64,000 nt of DNA. It comes from Brachypterus glaber. Taxonomy: Eukaryota; Arthropoda; Insecta; Coleoptera; Kateretidae. The first letter of the stretch is position 1. Each line of letters starts with the position of its first letter. Positions 38,464 to 49,540 of the stretch are shown one piece after another. The notes beneath the pieces were generated by a model that was not told the DNA's origin, did not search any database, and saw only the letters and a program-made list of their open reading frames with translations. Where the stretch lies: contig OY294048.1 of assembly GCA_958510825.1 (NCBI GenBank), forward strand, positions 18,989,589-19,053,588. The letters run 5' to 3'. The position numbers were made by a program, and so were the translations under genes.

Positions 38464-39812
38464 GACGTGTGTGACATTGTGAAATTGCAGTAATTGTCAG
38501 TATATTTTCTATGTTAAATTTAAAATCCTTTAGCTTGAAACTTTTTATAGATATAAATTGGATTATTTTCGTTATTTGTACAAAATTTTAAATTTATAAG
38601 TTAAAGCGTTTAAAATTGATCTTACAAAATATATTAAATTAATGCAGTCTCACAATGTCAGTCATAAACCAAATAAATTTTTGTTTTAAGGCGGATTGCT
38701 TTTAAAATTGGTAGAATTGATCCTATATTAAAAGTAATTTTTCAAAAAAAAGTTACTTTAATCGGAACTTTAATTCAGTTTTTTTTATTTTTTTTTATTT
38801 AGCCCCTATAACTTTTTTGTTTTTGGGGGGATTACTTTAAAAATTCGTAGAATTGATCCTTCCCACTAAGCAAAAATTAACAGTACCTAGATTTATCATC
38901 GTTTTTTTATTGTTTGGGTCTAATAATTTATACATCTTTCCAATTAATAGTGATTTATGGTATAGAAAAGGAAAATAGGATTTTTCCTATGAGAAAATTA
39001 AACAAGGGCTGGAGGCGGAGTGGGTTAATTTTAGAGAGGGCAATATTAAATTATGAAATCCTATGACAGGATTCCATAGAAAATTTCTTGCTATTTCTCC
39101 CTCCACATATCTGCTCTTGTCAAGTGAAAGGAATTTTCCACAGGCATGGAGAATCGAATTTGCAGACTACTAATTCCAGAAAAAGACTTTATAAAGTCAT
39201 CAATTTTTAATCAGTATATAAACTTTAAAACTTTTTTAGTGGTAGAAAACAGTATGTGGCGCCACCTACCCACTGAACAAAACTAACTTACAAGAAGCTT
39301 TAAGTAAGTTAGGAAGAGAGCTTTGGGAAACCTTACTCTCGTAGGGTCCAGGAAACCTGGAAAGAATGTTGAAGCAAGAAAAAATAAATAAAATAACGGA
39401 AATTTTGATGACTAAAAGAAAAAGAAAAGGTCTCACCTCGCTTTCTCCCTAACGAAAATAAAAAAAAATAAAATGTATCTGACGAAATTTTTGATGACAA
39501 AAAAACATCTCGCCTATAAAAAGCGTTGTCCCTGGCGAAAAAATTCACACTAAAAACAAAAAGCTTTACTCCCTGAGCCCCTGACTCAAGTTTTGATTGA
39601 TGACTAAAAAAACCTCTGAAAACAGTTGAAAAAAAAATTGATCTCGAACATCCCTGGGATTTTGCCGAACAAATTAGAAATTTAACTATTTGTCGAATTG
39701 AAAAACTTTGGGGGGTTTGTGAAGCGTATATTATAAAATCCGAAGCATTGTATATAATCACGGCTGGTTTATATTTTTAGATTCAACGTAATCTTATTCA
39801 AGCGAGAGCAAG
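38464..39812. repeat. Intergenic with dispersed repeat
   Basis: At about 38965-39250 lies a copy of the family that occurs twice in tandem at 60966-61249, with the landmarks AAAATAGGATTTT, GGCGGAGTGGGTTAATTTT and GAAAGGAATTTTCCACAGGC. From about 39400 to 39640 there are degenerate GACGAAA/poly-A units. No exon is seen. Confidence 0.55.
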
Positions 39813-39884
39813 AGCAGAGTGGCGCAGTGGAAGCGTGCTGGGCCCATAACCCAGAGGTCCGTGGATCGAAACCACGCTCTGCTA
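39813..39884 (+). tRNA. Initiator tRNA-Met (CAT), copy 1
   Basis: A 72-nt gene that folds completely. The acceptor stem is AGCAGAG/CTCTGCT with the A1-U72 pair of initiators and discriminator A. The anticodon stem has the three G-C pairs GGG/CCC around CCCATAA. The T-stem CGTGG/CCACG carries the A54-containing loop ATCGAAA typical of animal initiators. A TTTTTT pol III terminator follows at 39890-39895. Internal A and B boxes are intact. Confidence 0.97.
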
Positions 39885-40039
39885 GTAACTTTTTTATAAC
39901 CCAACTTATGTTATTTTAAATACATATATTTAACTAAAATATGATGGTCCGTAATGCTAGGACAGAAATGTCCACATTTTTTTGTGGAAATTTTTATTTT
40001 GGACAATTTTTTTATTTAAGGTAATTTTATTCTAGTAAG

Positions 40040-40111
40040 AGCAGAGTGGCGCAGTGGAAGCGTGCTGGGCCCATAACCCAGAGGTCCTTGGATCGAAACC
40101 ACTCTCTGCTA
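40040..40111 (+). tRNA. Initiator tRNA-Met (CAT), copy 2, probably decayed
   Basis: Same as copy 1 except for two changes in the T-stem: CTTGG faces CCACT, leaving two of five pairs mismatched. The B-box-containing loop is unchanged. The terminator is a TTTTT run at about 40118. It is likely a pseudogene or a weakly stable transcript. Confidence 0.85.
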
Positions 40112-40415
40112 TAAACCTTTTTATAATTAAACACGAGTTTATTTGCTACTCAAATATAATTTATTAATTTGACTAGAATGATACATTGGTGGAGCGGCAA
40201 GTATTGTAACTACTAAACTAATGTAGTCTAGTGGCCGTTATGCAAGTAGTGTAAAGGCCGTAAAATATTATGCAACAACAACTTATGTTATTTTTAATAC
40301 ATATATTTAACTAAAATATGTTTGTCCGTAACGGTAGGACTTAAATGTACACATTTTTTGTGCACATTTTTATTTTGGACAAATTTTTTATTTAAGGTAA
40401 TTTTATTCTAGTAAG

Positions 40416-40487
40416 AGCAGAGTGGCGCAGTGGAAGCGTGCTGGGCCCATAACCCAGAGGTCCGTGGATCGAAACCACGCTCTGCTA
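40416..40487 (+). tRNA. Initiator tRNA-Met (CAT), copy 3
   Basis: Identical to copy 1 through all 72 positions, with a TTTTTT terminator at 40493-40498. The leader TATTCTAGTAAG before the gene is shared with copies 2 and 4, which shows that the flanks were duplicated along with the gene. Confidence 0.97.
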
Positions 40488-40638
40488 TAAACTTTTTTAT
40501 AACCAAACTACTGTAGATTGTTAATTAGGTACATGTTAATTAAAGACGAGTTTATTTGCTACTCAAATATAATTTATTAATTTGACTAGAATGATACATT
40601 GGTGTAGCGGCAAGTATTGTAACTACTAAACTAATATA

Positions 40639-40817
40639 CTATTCCATCAATCTATTTTCTAATCATCATGCAGAGTTGACTCTTGGCACTGAAGAGGGCC
40701 AGCAGCCCGAAACTGTCAGTCTACCAATATCACTCTGTACGATGATTAGAAAATAGATTGATGGAATAATAAATTAATATTTTTATAATTTTGTTTAAAA
40801 TTAAAAATTTCTGTCCT
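40639..40817 (+). mobile_element. Hammerhead-bearing retro-inserted fold-back element
   Basis: A 179-bp insertion flanked by a perfect 15-bp target duplication, TACTAAACTAATATA, at 40624-40638 and 40818-40832. The empty site is visible in the paralogous interval between tRNA copies 2 and 3, where ACTAAACTAATGTAGTC is unbroken. The element opens with a 28-bp arm (40640-40667) perfectly complementary to 40741-40768, with a hammerhead ribozyme fold on top and an AT-rich tail of about 50 bp. There is no coding capacity. The long target duplication points to target-primed reverse transcription supplied in trans. Confidence 0.88.
40671..40737 (+). ncRNA. Type I hammerhead ribozyme
   Basis: All core parts are present in order: CTGAAGA at 40689-40695, stem II GGGC/GCCC with loop CAGCA, and GAAA at 40709-40712. 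Stem III is a short A-C-U/A-G-U hairpin with loop GUC, ending in the cleavage-site C at 40721. Stem I is formed by CAGAGT...TTGG-A upstream with T-CCAA...ACTCTG downstream around an internal loop, and it continues into the 28-bp element arms. Predicted cleavage is between 40721 and 40722. The very short stem III resembles hammerheads of Penelope-like elements and retrozymes. Activity is inferred from structure only. Confidence 0.85.
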
Positions 40818-41022
40818 TACTAAACTAATATAGTCTAGCGGCCGTTATACAAGTAGTGTAAAGGCCCTAACATAGTATGCAACACCAACTTATGTTATAT
40901 TTAATACATATATTTAATTAAAATATGTTTGTCCGTAACGCTAGGACTTAAATGTCCACATTTTTTGTTAACATTTTTATTTTGGACAATTTTTTTATTT
41001 AAGGTAATTTTATTCTAGTAAG

Positions 41023-41094
41023 AGCAGAGTGGCGCAGTGGAAGCGTGCTGGGCCCATAACCCAGAGGTCCGTGGATCGAAACCACGCTCTGCTA
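41023..41094 (+). tRNA. Initiator tRNA-Met (CAT), copy 4
   Basis: Identical to copies 1 and 3, with a TTTTTT terminator starting at 41100. The downstream flank diverges from the array, so this is the right edge of the tandem set. Confidence 0.97.
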
Positions 41095-41650
41095 GTAACT
41101 TTTTTATAACCCAGTTCTGTTATTTTTAATACACTTTTAAGTGTGTACACTCTATTTACTCTGCGATTTTCTCGAAAACTAAAAGAGATAATCAAGTTCT
41201 GCAAAAACGACCTTAAATGGGGCAACAATGTCTATAAAAATAGTAGTAGCCAAAAATAAAATCGACCCCTCGACCCCTTTCCCAACTTTATTTTTTTCAA
41301 ATAGCACTCTTATATATTTAAGTTTTAAAAGTGATAAAAACATTTAAAAACAACCCCCTGATTTCAACTATATTTGGCACCGGTTTTCCCAAAAACTAAA
41401 AGAGGTAATTAAATTCTGTAAAATTTACCTTAAATAAACAACAACAATATCTATAAAAAATATCCTGAAATTAAACTCATTCGTACCCCCTCCCTCAACT
41501 TTATTTTTTCAAATAGCACTCCTATATTATTTCGGATGCTTTGGATAGACTTTGAGCTTGCAAATATAATGGTTATTATTTGCTATTTTTAAGTTTTAGA
41601 AGTGGTAAAAAGTTTAAAAACGACATTAATGGAGGTTCTAGTGATCCTTG
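41095..41650. repeat. Intergenic with diverged direct repeats
   Basis: Two related stretches (CTCGAAAACTAAAAGAG...AATTCTGCAAAA-like, then ACCCCTTTCCCAACTTTATTTTTT-like) occur near 41165-41345 and 41385-41530, and again near 42100-42260 and 51655-51780. This is a dispersed family without coding content. Confidence 0.6.
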
Positions 41651-42088
41651 TTTAAATTGTGAATTGAGAATAGTGGGACTGGATATTGGTAAAAAAACAA
41701 AAACAACAGTTAATGTATGTCGCATTACATCTTTTATTAAGACTTCTCCAGGACTAATATTTGAGGGTTGTTGTTGTTGTCAAAACTAGACTAAAAATAT
41801 GATAACACAAATAAATAATGATGGTTTTCATTACACAAACGACTTTGTTCGCTGCTTTCATTGTTTGTACTGTATGTTTATTTAAGTTTTGTTTTATTTT
41901 TTGTCTAATGAAAACCATCATTATGTATTTGTGTGATCATATTTTTAGTCTAGTTTTGACAATAAGAACCCTCAAATGTTAGTCCTGAAGAAGTCTTAAT
42001 AAGAGACGAAACGTCGACATACATTAACTGGTGTTTTTGTTTTTTTTTAGCAAGATCCAGTCCCACTATTCTCAATTTACAATTTAAA
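41651..42088. mobile_element. Palindrome with 183-bp arms and a hammerhead-like motif
   Basis: Arms at 41651-41833 and 41906-42088 are equal in length and mirror each other (AATTGAGAATAGTGGGACT / AGTCCCACTATTCTCAATT-type landmarks). In the right arm CTGAAGA (41985-41991), a GTCTT/GAGAC stem and GAAA (42008-42011) stand in hammerhead order; no good stem III with a following UH site is evident. In the left arm the GAAA position reads GATG, so that copy is decayed. Confidence 0.8.
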
Positions 42089-42718
42089 AACAACCCCCCG
42101 GATCCCATCTATATTTAGGCAGTGATTTTCTCGAAAACTAAAAGAGTGATAAATAAGTTCTGCAAAAACCCGTGTAAATTATATAATAAAAGGTAGCAAA
42201 AAATTAAATCCACCCCTCAACCCCATCCTAAAACTTAGTCATCTCTAATTTTCGAGAAAATCACTGCCTAAATATAGATGGGATTCGTGGGTTGTTTTTA
42301 AACGTTTTTCACCACATCTAAAATCTTAAAAATAGCAAATGAATATACCATTGTTTTTGCAAGTTCAGCGCCTATCCAAACCAATCAAAAATATTTGAGG
42401 GCGCCATTTAAAAAAATAGTTAGAGGTTAGTTGTGAAAGGGAGTGTGGGGGTGGATTTTATTTTTCGCTACTTTTCATATACATATACATATACATACTA
42501 TACAGTTATACTACGAAGTTTCAAACTTCGTAACTAAACTATTATTAAAATCTCCTGCGGGCGCCACTGTACTAAAAATGTTGATAAACATATACAGGCT
42601 TATTCCCGGAAGTGCTCTATTAAAAGTTTATGTAGAACTAATAATTTTAAAAATTTGATATTTTGCACTTTGGGGTTTTTGAATATGGCCAATCGATAAA
42701 TTTTATTGTTATGCTTGT

Positions 42719-42751
42719 GCCACTTCCGGTTGTACCGGAAGTGGCACTTAA
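42719..42751. repeat. Short perfect palindrome GTGCCACTTCCGG / CCGGAAGTGGCAC
   Basis: Thirteen-base arms with a TTGTA loop. The motif CACTTCCGGT..ACCGGAAGT recurs at 48960-48987 and a half-site near 44252, so it probably marks the termini of a repeat family rather than a terminator. Confidence 0.7.
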
Positions 42752-42808
42752 CTTCGATTTTTTAAATAGAACGCACTATATATTTTTCAATTTTTAAAAT
42801 TCTCATTA

Positions 42809-44215
42809 AATTTGCTTTATTTTGATGTATAACACTTTATCTCTATCTCTGGTAGTTTTTGAGTTATTCAAGTTTCTAGCAAAAAATTAGCAAATTCAAG
42901 CACCCATAAAAAAAATAATATCTCCTTTATTTTTTAAATTGGAGAAATGTTGTTTTGTAGTTTACTCAATAATACTTACCCGAATTATCCTAAGCTGTAA
43001 CTGAACCCAAAAATTTACACAGGGTGAAAGCAGGTGAAATCTAACAAATTTAAAATAGGAATAACTCATTTTTTTTTAAATAGCACCCTATACATTTTTT
43101 TATTTGGTTAAATAAAGAATTAAATTTGCTTTAAAATGAATGGGAGATATGCTACACCTAACATTAAGCCTTTTCGAGTTATTTGCGAATCATTGTGAAA
43201 AAGCCTTAATTCTATTAAAATTTGTTATTCTTGTTAATCAACTAGGCCAGTAAAATGAATCGATTTGTATTTAGGTATTTACCTTAAGGACCATTAATAT
43301 TAACCTTAAAAGTAAAGTGCATTTTGAAATTAACTAAAATATTTTTGAAAATCATCAGCTTTTAAGGCCTGTACTTTTTTCTTTTTGTAATCGTGCAACT
43401 TGTGGTTTTTGGATGCTTGAATAGGAAATTCCCAATAGTGACTAGCTAGAATTTAGACATGTGGATGAGCATAAAAGTAACCCAAAACGTTGACTTAATT
43501 ATCTTCGTTGCTTCTAATTGGTTTTGTTAGACATTTCCCTGCGTTTTCTTTCCCGAATTGGAAAAAATTTGTGTGAATTCTTCTAAATTTTTTAGATGGC
43601 AGTCTTCGTAAATCAGGATATTTTTTATTAAATTTTCTGTAGGTTCTACTAATTATTTAATCATCACTAAAAGTAGCAAATAAATCCAAAATAACAGGGT
43701 AAGAATAAGCCTCTGCCATTATTTTACTCTAATTTATCAAGATGACATTTAACTCAACAAAATAAAAACGAAATTTCATTTACCGACTTTGATAAAATAA
43801 AATTTACTGAAATAAGCTTTTTTTACAATAATTTGCAAATTACTCGAAAACGGTTAACGTTAGGTATAGGGTATACCTATATTGATTTTAAAGGAAATTT
43901 AATTCTCTATTTAACTAGATAAAAAAAACTATGGGATTCCATTTTGAAAAAAAAATGAGTTATGGCTATTTTAAATTTGTTAGATTTGACTTGCTTTCTG
44001 AGCAGGGTGTATAAATTTTTGGGTTCCGTTTCAGCTTAGGATAATTCGGGAAGTATTATTGAGTAAACTACAAAACAACTTTTCTCCAATTAAAAAATAA
44101 AGGAGGAATTATTTTTTATGGGTGCTTGAATTTGGTAATTTTTCGCTATAAACTTGAATAACTCAAAAATTACGGGAGATAGGCATAAAGTGTTGCACAT
44201 CAAAATAGAGCAAAT
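42809..44215. mobile_element. Fold-back element, 1.4 kb with ~400-bp arms
   Basis: Left arm from AAATTTGCTTTATTTTGATG to about 43206, mirrored from about 43816 to ATCAAAATAGAGCAAAT at the right. Inner landmarks match in mirror order, for instance TAGTTTACTCAATAATACTT / AAGTATTATTGAGTAAACTA. The spacer of ~600 bp has no domain. Confidence 0.85.
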
Positions 44216-44646
44216 ATAAAAAAGCCAAAGTAAAAAGAAGATAATAGACCACTTCCGTGAAGTACCCTGTATATATAAATTTAAACTTACGTACTAATAA
44301 TAATCGTAATAATAATTGTAAGTAAAACAAGTATTTATATCCTTCTAGTTTTAAAAATCGCCTAAATAGCTGTTTTTTGTTTTTAATGTGTAACATTTTC
44401 CTGAAAAGTGGCATGTAGAGTTTTGAGGTCGCTGAAACTAAATCTGATAAAATTTTATAACTACAACCCGCTGGTCAGAGAGCAACACTTTTTAAATATT
44501 TACATTAATTTCATCAAAATAGGTATACAGGGGTTTTTGCAGTCGCTGAAGCTTCCGATAATAAAAAAAATTGACTTAAATGCATAAAAATGGAAAATCT
44601 TTTTTACCTGTGTCGTGTATTTTTTAAAAAGTGAAATCATTGCATA

Positions 44647-45811
44647 CACGGTGTATTTGAAATAGCCTCGGAAATTTTAACAGATGATTCTACATCATAA
44701 AATATGACAAAAAGTTCCTATAAACATATGTCTAAAAATGCGTCCTAAGGGAGCTACGCCCCTTTGAAAGTGGCTAAAAAAATCGGTTTTTATTTAATAA
44801 CTCAGGAATCCTTTAAGATATATCAACGAGGTTTTGCACGTCAACTAATCCTACCAAGGCCCGTTTTTATGTGTTATTTTCATGTAATTTCAACCAGGGG
44901 TGTGCGAAACGGGGGGGCTTATCAGTTTTTTGTCCCAAACTTTTTTCTGTGTAACTTTCTTGCAATTTTATTTTTGAAATATGATTTCTCAGGTCAAAAT
45001 ACATCAAAAGGTACTCTTGTTGTAATACTGTAGGATTAACCGTTTTCGAGAAAAATTCATTTGAAGGTGAAATTCCACGGTTCGAGGACGAAAAATTAAA
45101 TACTAAAATGTTGAAAACCAAAATTTTAATGATGCAGGGCGAATGTACATTAAAAACTAAGAAAAAAACCTCATATACAGGTACTTCCAAAAATCAATCC
45201 TAATGGAGCTATGGTCTCCTAAATATGCACCATTTTTAAAGGGCTATGGTAGCTTTAAAAGCGTTTTTTCGACCTACATGTATGGAAACTTTTTTTCTTA
45301 GTTTTTGATGTAGAATAATATTGCATCATTAAAATTTTGGTTTTCGACATTTTAGTATTTAATTTTTCATCCTCGAACCGTGAAATTTCAAATGAACTTT
45401 TCTCGAAAACGGTTAATCCTACAGTATTACAACAAGAGTACCTTTTTTATGTATTTTGACCTGAGGAATCATATTTCAAAAATAAAATTGCAAAAAAGTT
45501 ACACAGAAAAAAGTTTGGGACAAAAAACTGATAAGGCCCCCCCGTTTCACACACCCTTGGTTTAAATAAGTACGTGAAAATGACATACAAAGATGGGCCT
45601 TATTTGGATTAATTCACGTGCAAAACCTAGTTAACATATCTCAAAGGGTTCCTGAGTTATTAAATAAAACAATTTTTTTTTAGCCAATTTCAAATGGGCG
45701 TAGCTCCCTTATGACGCATTTTTAGATATATGTTTATAGGAACTTTTTGTCATATTTTATCATGTAGAATCACCTGTTAAAATTTCCGATGCTATTTCAA
45801 ATACACCCTGC
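44647..45811. mobile_element. Near-full palindrome, 1.17 kb
   Basis: The ends GTGTATTTGAAATAGC / GCTATTTCAAATACAC and landmarks throughout are mirrored about a centre near 45229. Both arms encode, on opposite strands, the same stretch reading FDLRNHISKIKLQ, then YTEKSLGQKTDK. That is expected of a palindrome and is not by itself evidence of a gene. It shares its central module with elements at 24310-24980 and 35626-36362. Confidence 0.85.
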
Positions 45812-46338
45812 ATATCAGGGTTGTCAGCAGGTTTGTTTCTAGGATCATGCAAATGAAACAGTAGGAGAGCTCTCTAAAGATAACAGTAGATAAGTGAATA
45901 CTAGCGCAGATTTAAATGGCTTCTCGGCTATTTGGTTCCTGGCGCTCAGTCGCTACGTTGTTCTCGCAAGAGAATGTGTTCAAAATTCACAGATCATGTT
46001 TACCTACCTAACACGATAATGAACATTTTCTGAATTAGTTCAATAGGTTAAATTAAGCAGAATACTTAAAATTTTAAAACTTTTTCATTAGTGCTAAAAT
46101 AGTTTTTTTTTAATTCTCACATTTGGAATGATGAATGATTTTGTTTTGATTGGTTTTAGTGTTATGTTTTTAAATTCTGTCACATGTTTTCAAGGATTTG
46201 AAGGTACCTACTATATTATACATATCGAGATACTTTATACATTCATAAATAAATTATCTATCATTAAAATAGAAATCACGGGAAACAATGTACAGTATAC
46301 ACTGTAGTACTATTTCATTCTTTTTGGAAATCATCAGC

Positions 46339-46852
46339 AGTACCCGGCGTATTTCCAGTTATAATCCAGTCTTCAGGTCAATAAAAGAGGTACTGTAAAC
46401 CGATTTTCGATTAAAAAACACCATTGTATTAAGCATAAAAAACAACCTTCCTATCCGAGTCATAGTGATTTTTTTTTTTTTTTTGAAAAAAAAATTAAAT
46501 TTAAAAAAGTATAGTGTAACGTTTAAGCCGGTGCCCTGAATCATCTATAAGTCGTACAAAAAAATACTTTGAACAAAAAATGTTATAAATTTGGACTTCT
46601 TTATTTTCATATTTAACATTTTTTGTCCTTGGATGCACCGATCTTGAGATATTTTGAAAAATCCTTTTTTTGTGAAAAATATGTTTAAAAAATTACAGTA
46701 CTAAATCGAGTTCAACGTCGCAAAATAGTTTTTTATTTGCGGCCTTAAACACTACCTAATAAACCGAAAATCATAACTCCCTGAATTATTTTCGGGTAAA
46801 GCCTCTTTTATTGACCTGAAGACTGGACTGGAACTGGAAATATGCCGGGTAC
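46339..46852. mobile_element. Fold-back element, ~510 bp
   Basis: AGTACCCGGCGTATTTCCAG at the left faces CTGGAAATATGCCGGGTACT at the right, and AGTCTTCAGGTCAATAAAAG faces its complement. Arms are about 100-115 bp. The spacer contains a TTATTTTCATATTTAACATT block also found, rearranged, near 52960-53040. Confidence 0.8.
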
Positions 46853-47208
46853 TGATCATCAGCAAAATGTATCGATACACACAGATTCATTATGTTGTTA
46901 ATATTTAATTAAAATAATAGATGGACAGAAAGGCATGGTGCTACTATTATCCGTTCGACTAGTTTTCAAAATACAAATCCAAAAGATTTTTACAACCTGG
47001 TTATCACTATTTTAACCAAAACGTGCTTAAATTTCAACTATTTAGTTGTTTATTTTTTGATTAAAGGTGAGAATATTTTAAAGCACAGTACAAAAATAAA
47101 AGTAACTTGAAATAATAATAATAATAATAATTAATAAATACAAATATTAAATAATATTATAAAACGGTTTTAAAATTCCATAAGGGGCAGGTCAAAAAGA
47201 TATTTGCG

Positions 47209-47801
47209 CGTTCAAACTGTCAGTTACCTATAAAAACAGCAAAACTAATCAAAAGTCATCAAAGATAAGTTTTGCTAGCAAACTGCTGAACGGCTAATAT
47301 CTGTCACTTGTCACAACCACCATTTGAGGTTAGAAATACCCACAAAAAGTACATTTGCCCACTTTTTTAAAATCAATCAAAAGTAATCATCTCAAAACAT
47401 TGATGAGGAATGATTCAGCCACATCTGTCAATCAAAACTTATCATAGCGTTCAGTAGTGATTTGACATCTCTCGATGAGTTTTGCTGTTTTTATTGAACG
47501 CAGCCATTGTGTGTATGAAAAAGCATATGATGTGTGTATATGATCATCGAAAGCTGTCAAATCAGTACTGAACGTTATGATCAGTTTCGATTGACAGATG
47601 GTGCTGCAATCATTCCTTATTAACGTTTTGAGATGATTAGTTTTGATTGATTTTTTTAAAAGCGCGGGATTGTACTTTTTTTGGGTATTTTTAACCTCAA
47701 ATGGTGGTTGTGACAAGTAACAGATATTAGCCGTTCATCAGCTTGCTAGCAAAACTTATCATTTGATGACTTTTGATTAGTTTTGCTGTTTTCATTGAAC
47801 G
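47209..47801. mobile_element. Near-full palindrome, ~590 bp
   Basis: Arms 47209-47478 and 47543-47801 mirror each other, for example AACAGCAAAACTAATCAAAA / TTTTGATTAGTTTTGCTGTT and CACAACCACCATTTGAGGTT / AACCTCAAATGGTGGTTGTG. An open frame in the right part is an arm shadow. Confidence 0.85.
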
Positions 47802-48987
47802 TAGCCAATACCTTGTTTTTTTTTTAATTTGTAAATTCATGATAAAGTTTTATATAGATTTTCTTATCAAGTTATAAGAGACATTATAAGATTTCATAAA
47901 ACCTCATAGAAATTTATGATTTTTGATAACTGCAATGGAAACGGTTTTCGCGAGGGTTTTCATCAGATTTTTTTTAGGGTTGTCTTACTTTTAACCGCTA
48001 AGTAATTCAGGCGTACAAATGGGAGGAAATCTTGAAGGTAATTTCTCGAGGAAATAAGAGGACATTTTACCTTAATCAAACGTAGAACCTTTTTTAGGTA
48101 ATTTTCAAGATTCTTCTAGGTAATCTTGAAAGAAAATTTCAAGGAACTACCTCCTAAAAAGAAATCTGGTGTTCCCTCGCCTTGTTCAATAGAATTTTAA
48201 CTGTATAAGGTACAGTAAGTTATAGATAACTACACTCTAAAAATTTTTTTGTGAAATTACTGACAATATCGTTGGTTATTTAATTCCACCGATTTTGTTA
48301 GTAATATTACATATCAACTTTGTAGTTTAACTAAACTGCTTTGTTATCTTGTAAATTCTAAAAATGATTTTCTTGTAATTTCACAACATTTTCCTGTGAT
48401 TAAATAATAATTTGTGAAATTATTTCGCATTTTTACAATATTACAACACGTCTTTGTAATTTTAAATGTTTTTTCTTTTTTGAAAAACTAAAACATTTGT
48501 ATTTTTTTTGTAAAATGTTGAAGTATTTTCCCAAAATTTAGTAAATCTTCAATAATATTGCGTTTTTATTAAACTAACTTTTAATTTTACAACATAACAA
48601 TATAAAATCGCTGCAAAAATGTTAGTATTTTTTTTTGTAAAAATACCAACGTTTTTTTCAGTGTAAAGTAACAGCTTTGTTGCAAATAATTTAAATCAAT
48701 TAATTTTGACATTGAATGACTAACAGCTTGATTGTTTCCTAGTATTTTATAAAAAAACATTTGAGGTATTAATAATATAATATAGACTATTTTTTTCAAC
48801 TATCATAATATCGGTTTCAACCAATAAAATACAAGGCACAACTATAACGACGGGATATTTTTGCCACGAAAATGTGATATTATTATTTTCAGAAAAGTGT
48901 TCAGGTTCCAAAAATGTAAGGGATTTGGATGTCGCACTTAAAATGTAAAAGTAGGCAGCACTTCCGGTAAAACCGGAAGTAGCAAAA
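47802..48987. other. Intergenic, no gene recognised
   Basis: AT-rich with stops in all frames. From 48240 to 48660 there are loose repeats of TTTGTAATTTTACAA-like words, without a clear period. No exon is seen. Confidence 0.4.
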
Positions 48988-49540
48988 TTAAATTTGTACA
49001 AATAAGTTCCTTTTTGCAAGGAGTTCCTCAGAGTTCCTTCGGAGTTCCTCGGAGTTCCTCCAGAGTTCCTTGGGAGTTTCTTCTGTGTTCCTTAAGAGTT
49101 CCTCGGGTAATTTTTGTCAAATAAGACGTAGAAATTACCGCTGTGCAAGCACTACTGCCAATGAGGCACCCTCAAAGAAAAAAACTTTGTCCCTGACGGT
49201 TTCAGCCAAACTTGGCGCCCCTACAAAAAAAGAGGTTGGCGCCCAAAAAAATACCTTCATAAAAAAAACTTTGTCCCTGACGGTTACTACCAAACTTTCG
49301 CCCCTTCAAATAAAAAATGGCGCCCCCAATTCCCTTACGGCTCATATAGTTCGAAAATAAAAACTTTAATCCGCATGGGTAATAAATAATAATTGTTTCT
49401 GACCGCGTCTGAAATTTGTACAAAACAGTTCCTTTTTGCAAAGAGTTCCTCAGAGTTACTCTTAGTTACTTCGGAGTTCCTCGGAGTTCCTCCAGAGTTC
49501 CTCAGAGTTCCTCAGAGTTCCTTCAGAGTTCCTCGGCTTG
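48988..49540. repeat. Two GAGTTCCTC minisatellite blocks around a TTTGTCCCTGACGG array
   Basis: Block 1 (about 49010-49107) and block 2 (about 49431-49534) are built of 10- to 13-bp units GAGTTCCTCGG / AGAGTTCCTC. Each is preceded by AATTTGTACAAA..AGTTCC then TTTTTGCAA, so the pair arose by duplication of a longer unit. Between them, at about 49150-49320, are three units of the TTTGTCCCTGACGG minisatellite (locus 3). Confidence 0.85.

Noticed and set aside
46375..46410. Possible hammerhead core (CTGAAGA then GGAAA on the minus strand, mirrored near 46814-46840)
   Set aside because: The bases between CTGAAGA and GAAA do not pair with each other, so no stem II exists.
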